Assembly: GCA_016165875.1 (NCBI GenBank)
Contig: JABBOT010000080.1
Coordinates: 30,561,326 to 30,625,325 of the forward strand
Source: Acanthopleura granulata
Lineage: Eukaryota; Mollusca; Polyplacophora; Chitonida; Chitonidae
Reading direction: 5' to 3'
DNA: 64,000 nt
Below are positions 47,601 to 56,961 of the stretch, piece by piece. Every line of letters begins with the position of its first letter. Position 1 is the first letter of the stretch. The notes beneath the pieces are model-generated. The model ran no database searches. It saw only the letters and a program-made list of their open reading frames with translations, and was not told the origin of the DNA. Position numbers and translations under genes: made by a program.

Positions 47601-49290
47601 TTCCTTTTTCTGACACTTTACAGGCTTGCGTACCAAGCAATTAATTCTCTTCAACACTTGTCTATCTTTTCCTGTTGCAATGAATTCGTACAGAAAAAAC
47701 ATTATGTTTGGGGTGCTTTTCTCCTTTCTGTTTTGTTTCTCCGCTGTTTTTCTTTTTTTGGCGTGGGTGTGTGGGTGGCAATTATTATAATAGAAAGCCT
47801 TCGTGGTTTTCTTGAAAGAATCGTAGTTAGTTACCTAAACATTTCTTTATTCGTTCCTGGATTCGCCTAGCCATGAAACATTATTTCCTATCAACGTAAA
47901 TATAATGCGAAGAATCATGATTACAAATCGTTAGATGCATTTCGCGCATTAATTGACAGGGTACTGTAAACCTATCCCCTTCAGATGTCATTCTCAGTAA
48001 AGCCCTGACATCTCGGGGAAAGTTAATTAGATGATTGAACAAATAATCTGTATGATTGTAGGTCAGGCAGCCCTGACGATACCCCAGACTGTTCCAAACC
48101 TCAGACCCGTGAGTAGAATATGTTTAAGCATCATATTTTTGCTTTTGAAAAACATTTTTAATATGGAATCAAGTGCCAACAGATGAATGTGCCTCCAATA
48201 GAATTTAAATAGAAGTAGTTCTCTACTTTTGAATACGTGCAGTTTTAATCCTATGTATTACAGAAGGTCATAAAGAAAAACTATGCTGATGGAAAGGGCA
48301 TCCCTGTCTAACATTCTTATTTTGTATCTTGGCTATTTCCTTGACTTCTGAATGGTCGCATTGAGAGGAAGAGCAATAGAGCTTCAGGCTAATTATAACA
48401 GCCTTCTTTGTTTATCTCAGAAAATGAAACTCGCACAAATTGTTTCTGCAACATGTTGTGTCAGTGTTGATAAACGCCCACCGGTAAGATCCCTTCCTTT
48501 TGACGTTTCATACAGGTTACATTTTGAAATGTTTAAAAAGTAATAACTGATGACTGCTATTGACCCGTAACGCCCATTTTGGTTGACGGCCCGTATACTA
48601 ATTACTGTGCTTCGATTAAACAAAATTAGGTTAACAGACACATAGTGATGTTAACTGCTATTTGTTCGACGTCACTGGTCAAGAATTATCCGAAATGCCG
48701 TATTGTTTAGACATTTAATAAATATTGTCCTGCTATCTGGGTTCAAAGCAAGCGCTATAAATCCATATTTCACATTACACGTGAAATGATTCTCAACATT
48801 GTTGCCAAGATTTTTCATTGCGAAAGCGTCAAATGGCAGAAAATTAAACTTCATATCTTCCAGCCCCCTGGGTGGCCCTAAGAACAACCCGGACAACGCC
48901 CCAGACTGCTCAAAACGCCAGACTCGTGAGTGTGTACCATCACAATTATCTTTAGCACTCTACATACAGTTTATTGCAGAGGTTTTTAGATTATATAGTC
49001 GGTTTGAGCAAGTCAAATCCGTAAGTCGTACTATAACAGCCTTTTTGTGTTTTCGATACAAATAAATGCAGATTACTGCGAGCTGAAAATGAAACATTTA
49101 CTTTCGATGTTATAAAATCAATTCAACAGTTCAACACTGAAGACTACACAATCCATTCACAGTTATCTGTAATTGGCCGTGCTTTCCTCTGCCCCCATAG
49201 ACTTGTGACCCACCCTGTCAGAACGAAGGCGTGTGTGTTGCCCAGAACACCTGTGTGTGCCCCGAAGGTTTCGCGTTAGCCATCTGTTAA
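44581..49290 (+). CDS. Cassette-repeat gene ending in an EGF-like domain
   Basis: Composite of nine short exon-like cassettes and a terminal EGF exon, all on the plus strand. Three cassette types recur: A (P-rich, PDCSKRQT), B (DC...AD.VKRQ) and C (C.S.EKRQP). Order: C 44581, A 44916, B 45576, A 46801, B 47195, C about 47526, A 48067, C 48428, A 48864, EGF 49201. Some cassettes keep strong donors, others have lost a splice base, so not all can be used. Introns before A1 and A2 are also alike (tatacgattta, tacataatct), so cassette plus intron were duplicated. The 5' end and signal peptide are not found. AATAAA at 49403-49408 could end the transcript. Family unknown. Confidence 0.5.
44916..44968 (+). 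CDS. Cassette A1
   Basis: Acceptor tctttttcacag; PPGGPGNTPDCSKRPPL. The donor found in A3/A4 (c/gtgagt) is replaced by cttaag; gtatga three bases on may serve. Confidence 0.45.
45576..45614 (+). CDS. Cassette B1
   Basis: 39 nt between attgtttcgcag and gtaagtc. Reads CVNNADIVKRQD, split codon at each end. Strong splice sites. Confidence 0.55.
46138..46386 (-). repeat. SINE, near full length
   Basis: (AAAT)n complement, gattggtgttttacgcatta, gatacgacgatggccatcat-type body, ggttgctggcagtccttccc, gaactcacagcgaccgaatt. Confidence 0.88.
46801..46853 (+). CDS. Cassette A2
   Basis: Acceptor atttctggcag; PPGVPDNSRDCTQRQTR. The donor at the A3/A4 position is gagagt instead of gtgagt; gtatgg is a possible substitute. 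Confidence 0.42.
46912..47070 (+). repeat. SINE, 5'-truncated
   Basis: ggtctgtctgcaacctacag, ctctcaccataatgcgggat, gcgacgtaagacaccaatca and AAAT tail; between cassettes A2 and B2. Confidence 0.85.
47195..47233 (+). CDS. Cassette B2
   Basis: 39 nt between gtatctgcgcag and gtaagtc; CASIADPVKRQA. Same length, phase and splice context as B1; the trailing T plus GC of A3 gives Cys. Confidence 0.55.
47526..47552 (+). pseudogene. Cassette C2, donor lost
   Basis: CVGVEKRQP after ctatcaacag. Compared with C1 and C3 three bases (ggt) of the donor are missing, so it probably cannot be spliced as an exon. Confidence 0.45.
48067..48108 (+). CDS. Cassette A3
   Basis: Acceptor ttgtaggtcag, donor gtgagta; SPDDTPDCSKPQT. 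It takes a single base from B2 in phase. Confidence 0.5.
48421..48483 (+). CDS. Cassette C3
   Basis: Acceptor ttgtttatctcag, donor gtaaga, 21 whole codons ending ATCCVSVDKRPP. Longer upstream than C1/C2 because the equivalent inner acceptor reads catg. Confidence 0.45.
48864..48933 (+). CDS. Cassette A4
   Basis: Acceptor tatcttccag; PLGGPKNNPDNAPDCSKRQT. One extra T relative to A1/A2 shifts its entry phase. The strong donor (gtgagt at 48926) does not give the phase of the EGF exon; a weaker one (gtacca at 48934) would, adding REC. Confidence 0.45.
49201..49290 (+). CDS. Terminal EGF-like exon
   Basis: Acceptor ctgcccccatag, then TCDPPCQNEGVCVAQNTC, VCPEGFALAIC and TAA. Six cysteines in the EGF order (C-x3-C-x5-C-x5-C-x1-C-x8-C) within a single exon, stop right after the sixth cysteine. 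EGF-like domains are extracellular disulphide-bonded modules. No calcium-binding consensus at its start. It enters on a codon boundary. GC is higher than around it. Which cassettes splice onto it is unknown. Confidence 0.82.
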   Translation, partial: TCDPPCQNEGVCVAQNTCVCPEGFALAIC

Positions 49291-49402
49291 ATTGGAATCT
49301 AAGCGACAACGTTTGGAAACAACGACGAGTTATGCCAACTATTACGGTGGCTTCTACTTACACATTGTATACTTTAGCTTCAGCGATGATCACTCTTTGA
49401 GG

Positions 49403-49408
49403 AATAAA
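49403..49408 (+). terminator. Possible polyadenylation signal
   Basis: AATAAA 113 bases after the EGF stop codon. Confidence 0.5.
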
Positions 49409-50450
49409 ATCTTTGAAATAATATATCCTACCTCGATTTCTTTCCTTTTTCAATGGACTCCTAGTTTCCGGTTGTTTTGTTTTCTCCACAATGGGGAACT
49501 CAGCGATTAGGACAAGGTTTCGATTAAAGTAATGCAATCACTTCGGTGCAGATGTTTTCTGCAGTGTTTGTGTATTATCTAAGTGCTTTCTGAGTTCACA
49601 TCCATCTAGAAGTGTGACGTAGTTCAAGAAAGAACAATGGAAGACACGGCTTTGAACCGTTTGTTAAAGGCGGAAGGGAGTTTTACGAGTTCCCCATTAT
49701 CCACCGCTTGTATGGTTTCCTGGCTCGCTACTTTCCAGCCTGATAACATTCTCCACCGTGGTGACTTTGAACGGAAGTATACCACAAAATGTTCCATCCT
49801 CTTTACCAAAAAAACGCAACCTGATGGGCCTTACACATGTATGGTACAACACAGGGGTTCAACACTAATCCTGGTCGTCACTTGATGTTGAGTTTCTTTC
49901 TTTAACCACAAAACAGCTATTTAAATAAGGACATTTACACAAGATCAGTCCCACAGTTATGTTCGACTAACGGTATATGTACTGGAGATAACTCTCTTTG
50001 GAATGTACAATCCCTAACACAGAGTTCCACGTTACTCGTTAAAACCCACAGATATGCTTACAATTCTGTAGATCATTCATATCTCAAGGTATTACATTCC
50101 AGCGTAAGAAATTCAAATTGGAATGGAAACACAATGAAGCTGGGAAGCCCGGAAATAGAGTAGGGTGCTACAACATAAGACAGTAAAAATAAATATAAGT
50201 TATAACAAATAAAATTTTAAATTGGTGTGATGGAATGGAAATTTCTGATAGTGGTCCATGAAATATATATGTATATGCAAGCGCACGACATATAGGATAA
50301 GAATTAAAGAATTAAATCAATGTATTTAATTCGGAAAGAAGACAGCAGGATTGAAAATATAACCAGAGCAGCGACGATTAGCGGAGGCCAGAAAATAACG
50401 TATTGTTTTCGTATGGCAACGTATACGGCATATCAGATGGTAAAGTCAAA
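49409..50450. other. No gene seen
   Basis: AT-rich sequence; short open frames on both strands overlap each other and show no domain or splice context. Confidence 0.4.
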
Positions 50451-50451
50451 A

Positions 50452-50705
50452 GATATAAACCCTAGGATATATTGTATATGTGGAAGGCATAAACCCTTGG
50501 AGATATGCTAACATCTGAGAACTATAAACCCTGGTATATACGGCAACACGTGAACAATATAAACTCTAAGACATATTGCAACACGTGAACAATATAAACT
50601 CTAAGACATATGGCAACATGTGCACGATATAAACTTTAGGATACATTTGAACACATGTAAGATAAAACCCTCGTACGTAAGGCAACCTGAGAAAACTATA
50701 CATGC
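50452..50705. repeat. About 35-bp minisatellite
   Basis: About seven diverged units: tataaaccctggtatatacg, gcaacacgtgaacaatataa, actctaagacatattgcaac. Confidence 0.85.
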
Positions 50706-50739
50706 ACATCGTAAGGCAAAACTCAACATGTTTAAGACA

Positions 50740-50891
50740 TAAATCGTGGGACAAAACGAGAGGTCTGCATGAATCATTTTCGTCTTGTCCCATCTTAGGC
50801 TCCTTGACGTAATCCGCTAAATACTGTGTATTACTGAGGTTAGCCATGTACTCTCTGAACTCAGGAGATTTTAGTGACGTAAAGTACTCGT
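50740..50891 (-). CDS. Orphan exon candidate
   Basis: Minus-strand acceptor gatttacttttcag at 50892, then an open frame EYFTSLKSPEFREYMANLSN, TQYLADYVKEPKMGQDENDS and CRPLVLSHDLC. Hydrophilic, mixed-charge, protein-like; needs one base from a preceding exon. Its 3' limit is unclear: the frame runs on into the 35-bp minisatellite. Neighbouring exons were not found and the family is not recognised. It could also be a remnant. Confidence 0.38.
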
Positions 50892-50956
50892 CTGAAAAGT
50901 AAATCAAAATATTAGTCACAAAACAGCATAATGGTGTCTTTGCTGAAGTTATTTAA

Positions 50957-51085
50957 ATGCCTGATTGGTGTTTTAAGCCGCACTCAAGAATATTTCACTC
51001 ATACGACTGCACTCGGCATTATGGTGAGAGGAAACTAGACCGAGCCCGGTGGAAACCCACGGCCATCTGTAGATTGGCGTCAGTG
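50957..51085 (-). repeat. SINE fragment
   Basis: gattggtgttttaagccgca, ctcaagaatatttcactcat, ggtggaaacccacggccat; head missing. Confidence 0.85.
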
Positions 51086-52659
51086 TTGATAGCACTACGG
51101 CTGAAATACACTGGGACAAAGCGTATCAATTAAGCAAACGGCAAGTGGCCGCTAGTTCACGACAGATACACTTAAATGCACAAATGGTACCACTGATTTA
51201 TTTGATTGGAAATTTACACAGCATTCATAAATAGTTTATTTACTCTATGTGAAGGTGGTCAGCTTTATGGTGGCAGGAAACCGGATAGACCTCCCTACGT
51301 ACCTCCGGGGAAGAATCAGTGTGAGCTGGATTTCATGGGTTGATCTGTTGATGAAAACGGGTCTGTAGTCTCGCAAAACCTCGTACTCCATCACGTCACC
51401 TCAGGTCCAGCAAACTGTCCTGTGTCAGAACAGCCATACAGTTCCCTGTACCTAATTGATCTCCACACGATGTCAGCAAATCCAGAACAGCTCTCCTCGG
51501 TGTGACATGGGATCCCATGCTTTCCTTCTGTCCACTGTATTCGTGGGAACAAATCAGCCAATCAGAATACGCTTTAGTCACTGTTACGTATTTGAAACAT
51601 TGAAATATCTCCCCGCTATGCCCGACTCCCCTCTGGGCATCAAGTAAAGCTAGACAGATAAAATTTTACGAGACTAGGCATCCTAGAAGAAACCACTCTA
51701 TATAGATATGTACCTGACAAAAGCCCTATAGAAAAGTTTGGATTTGAACACACGACTTTAAAGGTTTTAAGTCGGGGAAGTTAAGAGCGCACGGTTAACG
51801 AAGTTCGAATCGTAAGGATAACCGAGCAGATAAACTAGTCTGCATGTTGACAATGCGGGCATAGTGCGCATAGAGCTGTGAAAATGTTTTAAGGAAAGTA
51901 CGCATTTAGGACTGACTCCTTTGGGAAGAAATTATTCAGATTTAGCAAAATGATCTTAAACTGACTTGAATCATTTTCGAGAATGATTCAAGAAAGCCGT
52001 AGAGAACGTCAAACATGTGTCCCCCGTTGTAAAAGGGCAGCTCTTTGTTTTTGCCACACTGGGCTTTCTACAGAGACCACAGATAATGTGATGTTAGTCA
52101 AATACCACGTTGGTTTACATGATCGTAGTTTTAGTCGACTCATTACATGATTATTTCTTCTATACGAGGACGATCAGGTTTATTTCCACGGGCCATGGGT
52201 GTCAAGTAAACCTCGTTAACCTCTGAACACCTCGGTTCAAGGGAGATCACTATAAATAATAGCTTTGGCAATAACCATAGTCTGAATTTTGCGAATTCGG
52301 AGCACAGTTCTCCAGGTACAACCACTGTCATATATGTCGTTCGATTAATTTTCCATTTATCTTAGTATGAAAATGGAGAAGTACAAGTAATATATAAATA
52401 GAAGCACAGTGACATATGCATGCAGTGAAAATCTCAAGTACCAGCCTAAGGTCAAATGTGGCTGGTCAAACACTGTACCCATTATCCTGGCCATCGTGAC
52501 ATAGGTGAAACACTAAGTGAAGCATCTTGAGTGATATTAATCAAAGAAACAATCAATCAACATACATTATAAACACAGTCCTAGTTTAGGAGAGGTTAAG
52601 ACAAGATTTTTCAGCTCTGAAGTAACCAAGTGAACTAAGGATGTAAATGACCGACATCC
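51086..52659. other. No gene seen
   Basis: A family-3 fragment lies at about 51230-51310 (ggtcagctttatggtggcag). Otherwise nothing supportable. Confidence 0.4.
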
Positions 52660-52785
52660 ATTTTATTTATTTATTTATTTCATTAGTGTTTTACGCCGTA
52701 CTTAAGAATATTTCACTTATACGACGGCGGCCAGCATTATGGTGAGAGGAAACCGGGCAGAGCCCGGGGGAAACCCACCACATCC
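52660..52785 (-). repeat. SINE fragment
   Basis: (AAAT)n complement, tagtgttttacgccgtactt, tacgacggcggccagcatta, cagagcccgggggaaaccca. Head missing. Confidence 0.9.
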
Positions 52786-53052
52786 ATAGAGATATGTCTT
52801 TCTCACTTCTACGAAATTAGAACTGGATAGAATTTTTGAAATTATGGTAGTAGTGGTACAGCTTTCTATTTCCATGTTTTATTCTAGCTGCAGTAGGTTA
52901 AGGATGTTAAAGTTTTAAAAATGGCAATGCTGCTCCTCGTGGAAGTCACATGCGGACATCTGCACGTTTCTCTCAGTATAGGCGGTACTAGGGGACGTTA
53001 CTCTAACACTGAGTATAGGCGCAGGTTTGCAGCTTGAACTGTGGTACCGGTA

Positions 53053-53300
53053 TATTTATTTGATTTACTTAACAAGTGTTTTACGCCGTACTTAATAACA
53101 TTTCATTTCTACAACCACGACGAGCATTATATTGTGAGAAAACCGAGTAGAGCATTGGGAAGCCCACAACCGTACGCAGGTTGCTGGCGGACCTTCCCAC
53201 CTACGACCAGAGAAGAAACCGGCCTGAGCTGGGCTTGACCCCACAGGGATCGCGTTGGTGAGAGGCGCCTGGGTCATTACGCTGCATTAGCCACCTCTTC
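53053..53300 (-). repeat. SINE, near full length
   Basis: gtgttttacgccgtacttaa, ggttgctggcggaccttccc, cacagggatcgcgttggtga, gggtcattacgctgcattag. Confidence 0.9.
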
Positions 53301-53414
53301 CGCTACCGGTGTAATTTCGTCCGGAGAATTACTCTGTGGCAATATCAACCGACCGTTGCAATCAAGGCATCGCGCTAAGATTCGGTTAGGTATTTACTTC
53401 TTGAATTGACTCAT

Positions 53415-53640
53415 TGAGTGAGTGATAGATTGCTGGTTGCTTAACGCCAAGCCCAAAGATTTTTCACTCAACCTTACATGATGGTGGTCACTTTTAAGTG
53501 AGGAAGAATCCCGAGTGCCTGTGTAGGAGTACACCACCGACATTCGGTATCTCACTCATCAACACTTCCATGTGTGACGTAAATATTTGCACGTCATATT
53601 CGTGGAAGACAAGTGTTCTTTGGTGATCTTAAAGGTGAGC
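53415..53640 (-). repeat. Family-3 dispersed repeat
   Basis: ggttgcttaacgccaagccc, gatggtggtcacttttaagt, gagtgcctgtgtaggagtac, tcgtggaagacaagtgttct. Related pieces at 57095-57185 and 63848-64000. Confidence 0.65.
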
Positions 53641-53675
53641 AGAAGAACTAGTTAACAGAACAAAGCGAAGTCATT

Positions 53676-53755
53676 TGTTTGTTTGATTGGTGTTTTACGC
53701 CGAACTCAAGAATATTTCATTTATACGACGGCTGTCAGCACAATGGTGGTAGAAA
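53676..53755 (-). repeat. SINE 3' fragment
   Basis: gtttgattggtgttttacgc, cgaactcaagaatatttcat, gacggctgtcagcacaatgg. Confidence 0.88.
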
Positions 53756-54509
53756 GGAATAACGCAAAGTGACGTCTGAACACCACAACTACTATTCAGT
53801 TGTTTGCTTACCTATAGCACGTCTCACGGGCCATTTTTCATAGGCCAATAGAATATTGCTCATGGTACCTGTATCAAAGTATGGCATCGATGTGATAACG
53901 AGGTGAAGCAATTAGAGGATAATAATGGTATAGTTTTTCTTAGAAAATAAAGTTTATTGTAGATTTACAAAACCGTTCAGGGAAACATCACGGAAATGGA
54001 TCCTTGGAGTGTAATGGCTGCGGGAACATTGCTAATCTACAATAAGTCAGTCCAAGCGGTGAATACTGTTTTGTTCTTGTCTGAAATTTATAATTTTTTT
54101 TCTGTAAAGTCATGTTAGTAAAGGAAAGGGGTAGTTCACAGGCACTTCAGCGTAGCAATGCTGACAACAATGTCAGTGGGAATGATGTGAGCTTTTCCTG
54201 ACTAGGTAAGCAATAAAGCCCACCTTGGCCCCGAGCATACATTGTTTGCTCCAAAACTATAACAATAAACAATCTGCAATAATAAAACTTCAAAACATAT
54301 GAACTTCACATTATTGGGTTATACAAAAGATTACATAATTGGTTATACAAAAAATAAAAAACGTCTTCCTTACAAAAAGGTCTAACACATACATCTATAT
54401 ACATACTTTGTTACATATATATACATACATACACATACACACACACATATATATATATACACTTTAATCTGTGAACGAGGAAATTCATCCTACTTTAGCA
54501 GTAGCGTTT

Positions 54510-54890
54510 TTGGTATCAGTAAGAAAAGAGGGTTCCAAAGAATACGAAAGTTTCGAGTTCGAACTCTTTTGTCGTACCAAGTACAATGAGTTCAACTGTC
54601 TCATGTGACTTGTCAAAAATGTCCCGCCATTTTGATGATTTTAATCACCGATCACGTCTTGCCGTGTTAGGAAGGTACAAAGGACCTCTCCTACAATCAG
54701 GAGCTTCTTAAATTAAAAATTTCCAGCTCCTCACTTTTCCCTATCGTGTGTTAAGTCTAAGTAACTTTTTTGGAAATTTTTCTTACACGCCAATGTAATC
54801 AGAAATAGTTGCCATACATTTTTGACAGGTCACATGGTACACTAGGGCTTTTCTTACCTAAGGATAACAGAGTTCGATCTCGAAACTCCC
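54510..54890. mobile_element. Foldback element with nested inverted arms
   Basis: Inner arms 54602-54621 and 54817-54836 match 19 of 20 bases when inverted (catgtgacttgtcaaaaatg). Outer arms 54549-54565 and 54871-54887 match 16 of 17 (agtttcgagttcgaact). No gene inside. MITE-like. Confidence 0.75.
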
Positions 54891-56488
54891 CTATTCGATA
54901 AAGCCTGCCTCAACTCCGATGGCCAGGCTGACAGACAATATTTAGCATTCAGATTTTCAATGCAAGCCAAGAGACATCTTTCATATCTGCATTTTAAGTG
55001 ATCATCAACGTTGCATGTTGCAAGTCAAAAATATACCTCCTAAACCAATATGCGAAAAGAACACAAAATACGTCAGAGTAATTTACGGCAGGAAAAACAC
55101 TTCCCCCACTTATAGCTACAGCCCACAGCTATAGGATGATGTTGGCATCTATATTCAATAAAAGCTAATCCTAGTTCACTGCTAATGACACTGGCTTACT
55201 CGTCGTTTCGAATGTGGAGACGCCATACAACACATGTCCACTTCGGCACATATATTGTTATCAGTCGTATATGGGATGCTCCGGACCATCAAAGTCTCTG
55301 ATACATTAAAATCGGGGGATTGTATTACGTCTATGTAAATACGAGCAGCTTTAGTTGAACGATAAATATTTAGTTTCATCCGTATATATTCTTAATATAC
55401 GATATAACTTCTTGGAAACAATGTTTTGTTTCCCTGCAACACATGCAGTATTTCTGCCCTTCATTATCCATGATTACTATGAAAAACAATTGCATTGTTC
55501 AAAGCAAATGTCTGCCCCAAAATACAGACATGCTTGTACAGAAACCTGTGTTTTCAATAAGTATATCGTTACTTTGGCCCAAACGGAAAATCAAAAGCGG
55601 TTAAAAGAAAGAGGGTGCGTTTTTTAACGGGTCAACAACAATATTCACAGGATTTACTTGTTCAGAGTATTTAATAAAGTGATGCCTAAAGTATTCAAAT
55701 CTACTTCTGACCACGTGAGTTCAGGATGAAATCAGATTGGTCTGCTCTGACACCAACGAAAGTTTAATTCTAAGGTAGAGTAGCCTCCCCTTGAATGCCA
55801 ATGGCACTCTCACAGTACCCCATTCAATTTGGTACATACATGTATTTTTACATGCGTTAAGTAAAAGTTTATTTCACATGTGTAAAATTTTTTATACACA
55901 CCAGCAAATCTTTTATACAGAGAATTCTATTGTACAAATTTATTTACGTATATGAAAGGATTTTCACTTATGTACAAAGGAATCGTACAAAGGCATTGTA
56001 CATAGAGCTATGTCTTATAAACATTTATTATAGATATGTGTAAATCCTTTATACATATTCCAAAGACCGCAACATACGAAAACTTCCATTTCCTACCCTT
56101 AGGATTTATGCTGCAGACAGGTGCGACTGCACTTGTGCAAATAACTGCATCAATGTGCACAAGATTTGTACATATATGTGCAAAATTGAATTCTTATTTG
56201 GCTATTGTACAGTTCTTTTCTTCACATGGCATAAGTACAAAAGCACTGCACATAATGTGCGGTCCTTTAGTAAATATGTGTAGCCCTTTTTCCAATATGT
56301 TATTTCGCCATGCTGTAAGCCTGCCTAACACTACGAAATGATTTGCTGATGTCCAATAATGTTGTCTGCAAAATGAATTCTTGAATTAGTAGAAAGAGGA
56401 ACACTAACCTGGCCTCAAATGTAGGCAAAAACAATGCAAATTATGACGACAAGCGGTACGCGTACTGCCCTCTGTTTATCATCTTTTG
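54891..56488. other. No gene seen
   Basis: AT-rich region downstream of the Ly6 gene. From 55830 to 56330 it is rich in TGTACAAA/TTTATACA-like words but without a clean period. Confidence 0.4.
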
Positions 56489-56728
56489 ATTGTCACTTCG
56501 TACATGTATTCGTGTCAATCACTAGTGCCGACACCTCAATACCGCCGGATTGTGACTTTGTACATGTATCCTTGTCCCTCACTACAGCAGATACCCTAAT
56601 ACCGCCAGATTGTGACTTTGTACATGTATTCTTGTCACTTACTATAGCCAACACCTCAATACCGCCAGATTGTGACTTTGCACATGTATTCTTGCCACTC
56701 ACAACAGCCGACACCCCAACACCGCCAG
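56489..56728. repeat. 60-bp minisatellite, four units
   Basis: Exactly four units of attgtgactttgtacatgta, ttcttgtcactcactatagc, cgacacctcaataccgccag. The last unit holds the stop and final codons of the minus-strand Ly6 gene. Confidence 0.93.
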
Positions 56729-56961
56729 GACGAGTCCCTCCAGCCAAATGAGGCTACCGGAAGTGAGCCTGGACTGACCATTGCACAGGTCTGTAGAACA
56801 CGTGCATCTCGTGCCGTCGTAGGACAAAACATTAAACCCAATCGTTCTCAGAAAGTTAGAAAATAAAGATTTGTCCTCGTGGTTATTTCTTGTGCATGTG
56901 TCGGGGCTGCCAATGTCCTCTTCGACACACTCCCGGCCATAATAATTGGCTCCAAACTCAT
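56699..56961 (-). CDS. Ly6 exon 3 (C-terminal half and GPI signal)
   Basis: Acceptor gtctttttctcttcccag. EFGANYYGREC, VEEDIGSPDTC, then RCTCSTDLCN and a hydrophobic C terminus. The last nine codons and the stop lie in the 60-bp minisatellite. Confidence 0.9.

Noticed and set aside
56434..56751. 105-codon plus-strand frame with 20-residue repeats
   Set aside because: Shadow of the 60-bp minisatellite; the opposite strand holds the real Ly6 end.
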